Assembly (NCBI RefSeq): GCF_905171765.1
Contig: NC_053390.1
Span: 575,820,471-575,884,470 of the forward strand
DNA length: 64,000 nucleotides
DNA from: Bufo bufo
Lineage: Eukaryota > Chordata > Amphibia > Anura > Bufonidae
Direction of reading: 5' to 3'
Positions 56,637 to 64,000 of this stretch are shown here, in pieces. Below the pieces are notes generated by a model that made no database searches, was not told the DNA's origin, and worked only from the letters and a program-made list of their open reading frames with translations. Within the stretch, counting starts at the first letter, position 1, and the number at the start of each line of letters is the position of its first letter. Position numbers and translations under genes: made by a program.

Positions 56637-57003
56637 AAAAGATCAAGTTGTGTATCCCAAGTGTTTCAAAAGATGAAGCCAGTATCACAGGCACATTTTG
56701 GGTGGAAAGGCGAGTTCTCCTTAGGGTAACTATGCCCCTCGCCGCACTTAACACCTGCTCTGATGCGACACTACTGGCCAGGCAGGAAAACTTGTCCAGG
56801 GCAAACCCGGCCAGTTGTGGCCACAAATCAAGTTTCTCTGTCCAGTGGTCTTGGATGTGGGATGTCAGGGTGCAGTCCAAGTATGCCACCACCTGCTGGT
56901 TCAGGTTCTGCTCCATGTCTTGATGCTGCTGCTGCTGCTGCTGGTGGGTGGTTTCCTCAATAGGCAGGTGAAGAAAAGTGCTCATTAGAGACTCCAGACT
57001 TAA

Positions 57004-57652
57004 AGGGATTCTGTCATGACATTTGAGGCCTATAACCTAAACATATGGCCAGGTTCCTACTAATAACCTGAATCCGAAACTGTCCTTATTAAATGAGCCT
57101 GTGGCTCTATTAGCACATAAAACAGGTTTTTATAACCTGTCATTCACCTAGCTAAGGTGTCCAAGGGGACGTCGCTTCATACAGGTTGCCCAGCTGCAGC
57201 CATCTCCGTCTGGTGCCCAGTGCCGCCTTCCCACTAGAAATCGCCGCCCTCCCTTTCTATAGAGCCGCCTCCCTCAGCCAGATCGCGCGTGTGCGCACTA
57301 GGTGTAACCTAATGCGCCCGTGCGGACTCCTGGCAGCGGCCTCGCTGAGCGAAGTGCGCATGCACCGGCCGGCGTACTTCGCTCAAACCTGCCTTGACCG
57401 CCCTATTGCTGCCATCCTCTCACAGCCGCACGGGATGTGGCTGAGGGAGCGGATGATTTTGGAGATGGTGCTGAGGTGAGGAAGGCGGCTCTATAGAAAG
57501 GGAGGGAGGTGAATGACAGGTTATAAAAATCAGTTTTATGTGCTAATAGAGCCACAGGCACATTTAATAAGGACAGTTTCGGATTCAGGTTATTAGTAGG
57601 GACCTGGCCATATGTTTAGGTTATAGGCCTCAAGTGTCATGACAGAATCCCT
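57004..57652. mobile_element. T2-type MITE
   Basis: TTAA at 57000-57003 and 57653-57656. Long inverted ends start AGGGATTCTGTCATGAC (with TTAA this fits the T2 terminus TTAAAGGRR), with arms of about 150 bp. GC-rich core. Confidence 0.85.
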
Positions 57653-57734
57653 TTAAGTTGCTGCTGATGGATCTGCTGCTCCTGCCTCCCCCCACCCCCT
57701 TCCAGCAGTTATGGCAGTGGAGCATGACCGGGGC

Positions 57735-57976
57735 AAAGGTTTAAAAGTAATATCAGGAAGTATTACTTTACTGAGAGAGTAGTGGATGCATGGAATAGCC
57801 TTCCTGCAGAAGTGGTTGCTGCAAATACAGTGAAGGAGTTTAAGCATGCATGGGATAGGCATAAGGCCATCCTTCATATAAGATAGGGCCAGGGGCTATT
57901 CATAGTATTCAGTATATTGGGCAGACCAGATGGGCCAAATGGTTCTTATCTGCCGACACATTCTATGTTTCTATGA
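57735..57976 (+). mobile_element. CR1/Rex-like LINE tail
   Basis: The plus strand gives YFTERVVDAWNSLPAEVVAANTVKEF-type coding ending at an AGATAG stop near 57885 and a short 3' UTR ending in TTCTATGTTTCTATG. Same subfamily as copy B at 46957-47306. Confidence 0.8.
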
Positions 57977-59799
57977 CCGCAGAGGGCCCCCCTGGTCAGA
58001 CCTTCCTGAGGATGGCAATGGTGCACGTAGGCAGCGGCCAACTGAGTACATAGGATGTCTCGATAGTAGTTGAGTTTATCCTCCCTCTTATCAGGTGGAA
58101 AAAAGGCCCCCATTTTGGAGAGGTAGCAAGGGTCTAACATGATGGAGAGTCAGTAGTCATCCCTCTGCCGAATGGGGATAACAACTCAGCATGTATCTAT
58201 TTGCACAAGGGACTCGGAGGGACTCCGTGCCTCCATTTCCAATGCATACTGTCATGGTGTGTCGGGGACATCTGCCTGGTCTTCCTCGTCACCCTCTAGC
58301 TCCTCCTGCTCCTGTCCTGTCACTTGTGCAAAAAAAAATACATTGTTTGTGCTTGAATCTGCTCCTCTTCCTCCAGTTCAGCCCCCGGAGGGATCAGGTG
58401 GCCATGAGATATAGGCGACATATCCCCTGGCCAGCCAGATTTATCAGCATCTGCTCCAGGACTGGCAATTGACAAATAAAGTAGCCTCCTTAAAGGGCCT
58501 GAGCAAACGGCAGGTGTCACACATCAGCCTACACTGGCTAACGTCAAAGTTACACAGGGGAGTGCTCCTGTCCGCCTGCATCATCAAGAAATCGTTAATG
58601 GCCTTCATCGTCTCATATAGTCGTTTCAACATTTGGAGGATGGAGTTCCAATGGGTGTTAACATTGCATATCAGGCGATGTTGGGGAACATTATTCTGCC
58701 TTTGCAGCTCAAGGAGGGTTTGCTTTGCAGTGTAAGAGTGGCTGAAGTGCATGCAGAGTTTCCCAGCCATTTTCACGATGTCTTGCAGTTGGGTGGAAGA
58801 CTTCAGGAACCTATTTAAAACCAGATTAAAGATGTGTGCCATGCAGAGTGCATGGGTCAGTCTTCCTTACTGAAGCACTGAAACGATTTTCTTCCCTATG
58901 TCAGTGACCATGGTTCTGATTTTAATTTGGCAAGGAGAAAGCCAGGTTTTAATTTCCTCTTAAAAGGATACAGAGCAGTTCCTCCCCGGTGTGACTCCAG
59001 GAAAACCAGGCAAACTAGGTGCAGAATAGCGTGACACTGCCATGTTCTGCATAGGTGGTATTCTGGAGTAGCACTCCGAAATGTGCCTGCATTGAAGGCT
59101 GCGGACGAGGTGGAGGATGAGGAGGCAGAAAAGGACATTGGTGCAGGACCCACAGCTTGAGATCGTGGAGGCGGCAGTGCCATCACCTGGCCAAGTTGCT
59201 CGTGTGGCTGGGCAGGAACCACATCTACCCAGTGGGGCCATAAAGGACATATATTGTCCTTGACCCTACTTAAAGCTCCACACGTCAGCACTGCAGTGAA
59301 TTTTAGCAGACACCGACAGGCTCAAGTACTGGCCCACCGTCTGTCCAACATGTGTGTGCAGGGCTGGTAAAGCCTTTTTGGAGAAGTAATGATGGCTTGG
59401 GACTCTCCACCTTGGCTCAGCCCAAGCCATTAGTACTCTGAAAGGTGCAGAATCCACCACATGGAAAGGGAGGGACTGTAGTACCAGCAACTTATCCAGG
59501 AGCACATTCAGCTTCTGAGCCGTTGGATGAGTGCACACATACTGTTGTCTTTTTGCAATCGCCTTGGTGATCAGTTGCTGACGAAAGGAGTGATAAGGAG
59601 TAGGAAGAGCGGGAGCATGGTATCAGAGGAACCCACCAACTCCTGGCTGAGGGTGTCTGATGTCACTTGAGATAAAGTAAAAGACAGAGTCAACCATTCA
59701 GGGACAGCTGAGTTGCTGGTCAAAACACGACCGCTGGATGACACTGGCAAGGTGGTAGCGTGGACGTCTGCAATGCAGGAGCCTACCTTTCTGGAAACT

Positions 59800-60075
59800 G
59801 ATATATTTATGTAAAATAAAACGTGAGTACCCTAAAATCTGTAGTATTAAACTGCAATTTAACCCCAATTAGAGAATCAAGGATTAACAGATTGAATTAT
59901 ATATAAAAGAACGCGAAGACCCTAAAATCTGTAGTATCAAGCCGCAATTTCACCCCAATTAGACAATCAAGGATTAACAGATTGAATTCTATCTAAAAGA
60001 ACGTGAAGACCCTAAAATCGGTAGTATCCAGTCGCAATTTCACCCCAATTAGACAATCAAGGATTAACGGATAGT
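59800..60075. repeat. Tandem repeat of about 92 bp, 3 copies
   Basis: Direct copies marked by GACCCTAAAATCTGTAGTAT and CAAGGATTAACAGATTGAAT. Confidence 0.85.
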
Positions 60076-60339
60076 AATAGACAAACATCGGCCAGGACGT
60101 TTTGCGAACGCGTGTTCGCGATCAAATGTTCGCGAACCGCGCATTCGTGGCGCGCCCCATTGACTTTAATGGCAGGCGAACCTGTAAAACATTCAGGTCA
60201 AATTTGCAGCCACCAAATACTTACTAGAAGTGCACAAATAATCCCACAACATGGATAGTGACATACCAGAGGGGGATCATTGGCAAAAATTCCCACAAAA
60301 AATATGTATTTTAATCAGGGGCCATTTTTATGTCTTAAA

Positions 60340-61190
60340 GGGAAACTCTCAAAAATGTGCCATGCTGGAGCCTAGAATAATTCTATTTTAGGCCACGGGA
60401 GTAGAGGCCCCAAAAATTTGGCATTCGCCTAACAGAAAAGAACTTGTAATTATGTGGCTGGAGGTACATTAGGCGGTCACTGGATACAAATTTTACTGTA
60501 GGTCAGTACAGGCCCCAAAAATTAGGCATTCATCTGACAAAAAAGAACTTGTGATGATGTGGCTGGAGGTACATTAGGCGGTCACTGGCTAAAAATTTTA
60601 CTGTAGGCCAGTACAGGCCCCAAAAATTAGGCATTCACCTGACAGAAAAGAACTTGTGATGATGTGGCTGGAGGTACATTAGGCGGACACTGGATGAAAA
60701 ATGTTACTGTAGGCCAGTACAGGCCCCAAAAATTAGGCATTCACCTGACAGAAAAGAACTTGTGAAGATGTGGCTGGAGGTACATTAGGCGGTCACTGGA
60801 TACAAATTTTACTGTAGGCCACTGGAGTACAGGCCCCAAAAATTAAGCATTCACCAGACAGAAAAGAACTTGTAATGATGTGGCTGGAGGTACATTAGGC
60901 GGACACTGGATACAAATTTTACTGTCGGCCAGTACAGGCCCCAAAAAGTAGGCATTCACCTGACAGAAAAGAGCTTGTGATGATGTGGCTGGAAGTACAT
61001 TAGGCGGTCCCTGGATACAAATTTTAATGTCGGCCAGTACAGGCCCCAAAAAGTAGGCATTCACCTGACAGAAAAGAACTTGTGATGATGTGGCTGGAGG
61101 TATATAAGGCGGTCACTGGGTACTAATTGTATTGTCGGCCAGTACAGGCCCCAAAAATTAGGCATTCACCTGACAGAAAAGGTATTTTAT
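60340..61190. repeat. Subterminal 105-bp tandem array
   Basis: About eight direct units with AGGCATTCACCTGACAGAAA and GTGGCTGGAGGTACATTAGG, spaced 105 bp. Analogous to the 94-bp array of the big hAT. Confidence 0.9.
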
Positions 61191-61203
61191 GCCGCTGCAT
61201 ATA

Positions 61204-62252
61204 CACTCACCTAAAGAATTATTAGGAACACCTGTTCTATTTCTCATTAATGCAATTATCTAGTCAACCAATCACATGGCAGTTACTTCAATGCATTTAG
61301 GGGTGTGGTCCTGGTCAAGACAATCTCCTGAACTCCAAACTGAATGTCAGAATGGGAAAGAAAGGTGATTTAAGCAATTTTGAGCGTGGCATGGTTGTTG
61401 CTGCCAGACGGGCCGGTCTGAGTATTTCACAATCTGCTCAGTTACTGGGATTTTCACGCACAACCATTTCTAGGGTTTACAAAGAATGGTGTGAAAAGGG
61501 AAAAACATCCAGTATGCGGCAGTCCTGTGGGCAAAAATGCCTTGTGGATGCTAGAGGTCAGAGGAGAATGGGCCGACTGATTCAAGCTGATAGAAGAGCA
61601 ACGTTGACTGAAATAACCACTTGTTATAACCGAGGTATGCAGCAAAGCATTTGTGAAGCCACAACACGCACAACCTTGAGGCGGATGGGTTACAACAGCA
61701 GAAGACCCCACCGGGTACCACTCATCTCCACTACAAATAGGAAAAAGAGGCTACAATTTGCACGAACTCATCAAAATTGGACTGTTGAAGACTGGAAAAA
61801 TGTTGCCTGGTCTGATGAGTCTCGATTTGTGTTGAGACATTCAAATGGTAGAGTCCGAATTTGGCTTAAACAGAATGAGAACATGTATCCATCCTCTGAT
61901 GGCTACTTCCAGCAGGAAATGCACCATGTCACAAAGCTCGAATCATTTCAAATTGATTTCTTGAACATGACAATGAGTTCACTGTACTAAAATGGCCCCC
62001 ACAGTCACCAGATCTCAACCCAATAGAGCATCTTTGGGATGTGGTGGAACGGGAGCTTCGTGCCCTGGATGTGCATCCCTCAAATCTCCATCAACTGCAA
62101 GATGCTATCCTATCAATATGGGCCAACATTTCTAAAGAATGCTATCAGCACATTGTTGAATCAATGCCACGTAGAATTAAGGCAGTTCTGAAGGCAAAAG
62201 GGGGTCCAACACTGTATTAGTATGGTGTTCCTAATAATTATTTAGGTGAGTG
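61204..62252 (+). mobile_element. Tc1-like element, different family, internally deleted
   Basis: Ends CACTCACCTAAAGAATTATT and AATTATTTAGGTGAGTG, flanked by TA at 61202-61203 and 62253-62254. At 1,049 bp it is shorter than a full-length Tc1. It lies between the array and transposase of the fourth hAT. Confidence 0.85.
61352..62220 (+). pseudogene. Tc1-like transposase, deleted and frameshifted
   Basis: The frame starts MGKKGDLSNFERGMVVAARR, with two HTH regions (SISQSAQLLGFSRTTISRV; RTTLRRMGYNSRRP) and AWSDESRF, which keeps the first catalytic Asp. After NENM the frame jumps to YPSSDGYFQQ, losing about 45 residues including the VMVWG region. A base is then missing before the APCHKAR block, and TGA replaces a Trp nearby. 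The Glu block SPDLNPIEHLWD follows in another frame. Confidence 0.85.
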
Positions 62253-62364
62253 TACATAAGACAATGACCATTCTTTGTTCTGTGTGGTAGCGTATATGTG
62301 TGGGCTAGCATGAGGAAATTCAATTACACGTGGTCGTCACAGGTGTTGAATTCCTCAGAGATCC

Positions 62365-64000
62365 ATGCCTCAATCATTTTTAGAAATGTGAGTTAGGTGA
62401 GTGCGCTTATAATTCATGATCCCCCCTGCTGCGCTGAACGTCCTTTCGGACAGGACATTCGACGAGGGGCAAGCGAAGAGTTCCATAGCAAATTGTGCCA
62501 GCTCTGGCCACAGGTCAAGCCTGCACACCCAGTAGTCCAGGGGTTCCTCACTTCTCAGAGCATCCACATCGGCCGTTAACCCGATGTAGTCGGACACCTG
62601 TCGGTCTAGGCGTTCCCCGAGGCTGGATACAGAGGGTGGCTGTCGATGGGTTGGTTGAAAGAATGATCTCATATCCGAAGTGACCAAGAGATCTTCAAAC
62701 AGCCCTCTTCCTGCAGGCGCGGTAGGATTGGTACCCGCCCCTGTTTCCCTGTGGGTGGAAATTCCTCTGTCAGCGCACGCAACAGAAGAATGCAGCATCT
62801 CTCACAGCAAGGCCTGGAAATGCTGCATTCTGCCAGCCCTCTGTGATGCTGGTAACATGTCCGCCATTTTGTGTTTGTACCGGGGATCTAAGTACGTTGC
62901 CTCCCAGTACTGGTCCATGACCTTTATGCTTTTTATACGGGGTTCCCTCTTAAAACACTGGAGCATGAAGGCCTCCATTTGCATAAATTGGAAGCAGTGG
63001 AGCGCCCTGGCTCCTGCTCATCGCCCAGGAGAATGTCATCCTAGGTCTCCTCCCCCCAGCCATGGACAACACCAGGGTCCCCAAAAAGTTTAAAGTCCCC
63101 CTCAAAGCCTGCTCTTCATGCTCATCCTCCACCTACCCACAGCCACCTTCCTTCTCTGACTCCTCTTCAGACTCCTGCTGACTTGTCTCAGATGGAGTAG
63201 CCCCCCCTGGGAATTCATTCAGCATTGCAACTTCATCATCTTCAAGCTCCTCGACGGCTTGATCAATGATACGACGCACTGCACGCTCCAGAAAGAAGGA
63301 GTAAGGTACGATGTCACTGATGGCGCCCTGGCTGCGACTGACCAGTTTGGTGATCTCATCAAATGGCCGCTGAAGTCTGCATGCGTTGCGCATGAGCAGC
63401 CACTGGCGTGGTGAAAAGAAACCAAGCTCCCCAGAACCTGTCCTGCTGCAGAGTTTGTACAGGTAGTCGTTAACGGCACCGTGCTGCTGGAGCAGCCAAT
63501 CAAGCATATACAAGATGGAGTTCCAGTGCGTCGGGCAGTCACAAATCAGACATCTGACGGGCAAGTGGTGTCGCCGCTAAACGTCAGCAAGGTGAGCCAT
63601 GGCCATGTAAGATCTTCTAAAATGGCCAGAGATTTTCCTGGCCTGCCACAAGACGTCCTGGACCCTGGAGTATTTGTCAATGAATCGCTGCACGACTAAG
63701 TTCAGGACATGTGCCATGCATCATTTTGTCCTGTTTCAGCGTGCTCAGCAGATTGGCACCGTTGTCGCACACCAGTTTACCAACTGTCAAATTGAGCGGG
63801 GTTAGCCACTGATCGGCCTGTGACCGCAGAACTGAAAACAGTGCAGGACCGGTGTGGCTCTTGGCTTCCAGGCACAACAGCCGCAGCACAGCATGGCAAC
63901 GTCTCACCTCAAATAGGTTCTGGGGAGCTTGGGGGCGCAGCAGAAGAGGTGGTTGCAGTGGAAAGAGGAGTCAGCCGAGGAGGACACAGAGGATGGAGTA
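62365..64000 (-). pseudogene. hAT transposase of the fourth element (partial)
   Basis: The minus strand gives RCHAVLRLLCLEA and LVCDNGANLLSTL (catalytic Asp region) near 63900-63740, CPTHWNSILYMLDWLL near 63530, LDPRYKHKMADML near 62890, and a dimerisation domain with LDLWPELAQFAMELFACPSS and LSERTFSAAGGI near 62540-62430. A TGA at about 62800 and frameshifts near 63720, 63100 and 62390 disable it. The N-terminal half is beyond the window. Confidence 0.8.

Larger units (their letters stand above)
56637..59780 (-). pseudogene. hAT transposase, third copy, decayed
   Basis: On the minus strand in order: KLNVLLDKLLVLQSLPF...VPSHHYFSKKALP (about 59500-59370), KIHCSADVWSFK near 59270, MAHIFNLVLNRFL and THWNSILQMLKRLYE near 58840-58640, LDPCYLSKMG near 58140, and the dimerisation domain KLDLWPQLAGFALDKFSCLASSVASEQVLSAA-type region near 56850-56760. 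A CAG run gives polyglutamine near 56925. The T2-like MITE (57004-57652) and a LINE tail (57735-57976) are inserted in it. Several stops and shifts; dead. Confidence 0.8.
60082..64000 (-). mobile_element. Fourth hAT element (runs off the window)
   Basis: The left end near 60082 has palindromic GCGAACGCGTGTTCGCG/GTTCGCGAACCGCG motifs like other hAT ends here, followed by a subterminal minisatellite and a minus-strand transposase. The other end is outside the window, so no target duplication can be checked. Confidence 0.65.

Overview
This window holds only transposable elements and repeats. I found no exon of a host gene on either strand. The mix points to an amphibian, most likely a frog with a large genome: L1-like and Tx1-clade LINEs, Penelope-like elements (PLEs) carrying hammerhead ribozymes, a Ngaro element, TTAA-flanked T2/Kolobok-like MITEs, hAT elements with subterminal minisatellites, Tc1 elements, an intact Harbinger and a Ty3/Gypsy chromovirus. 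The species assignment is inference.

Layout. 1-4460: a 3' L1-like LINE fragment, a hAT (ZBED-like) transposase fragment, and an L1-like LINE inserted into the latter. 4500-4948: a TTAA-flanked MITE. 5296-10269: a mariner-like non-autonomous element, split by a 4.6-kb TTAA element that itself holds a T2-like MITE and a palindromic hAT element.

10606-40137: one hAT element bounded by a perfect 8-bp target duplication (TTGAGAAA) and swollen to 29.5 kb by nested insertions. Its transposase runs on the minus strand from 32627 down to about 12384. It is broken by (a) a second hAT, 12579-23628, which carries a PLE (13451-15563) and a TTAA element (16585-23520) holding another PLE (16832-20198); (b) a small Harbinger-type MITE (26663-27036); (c) a Tc1 element (27105-32512) into whose stop codon an apparently intact two-gene Harbinger (28484-32331) has jumped; and (d) a Gypsy chromovirus (34189-39488) sitting in the subterminal 94-bp tandem array.

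40146-44395: a decayed Tx1-clade LINE into which the big hAT inserted. Its 3' end abuts a U2 snRNA-like segment. 44918-46600: a hAT MITE, a hAT transposase fragment, a PLE end with a hammerhead ribozyme, and a 45-bp tandem array. 46600-52390: tails of CR1/Rex-like LINEs split by a Ngaro element with A1-B1-A2-B2 split direct repeats. 52563-55844: a palindromic Harbinger-type MITE holding a second copy of the same Tc1 family. 56637-59780 and 60082-64000: two more decayed hAT elements with nested T2-like MITE, LINE-tail and Tc1 insertions; the last runs off the window.

Coding capacity. Only the Harbinger pair (Myb-like protein plus HARBI1-type transposase, each with one intron) looks intact. All other reading frames carry stops, frameshifts or deletions. 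The nesting gives a relative insertion order: Tx1 LINE, then the big hAT, then Tc1, then Harbinger; and, separately, big hAT, then second hAT, then TTAA element, then PLE.
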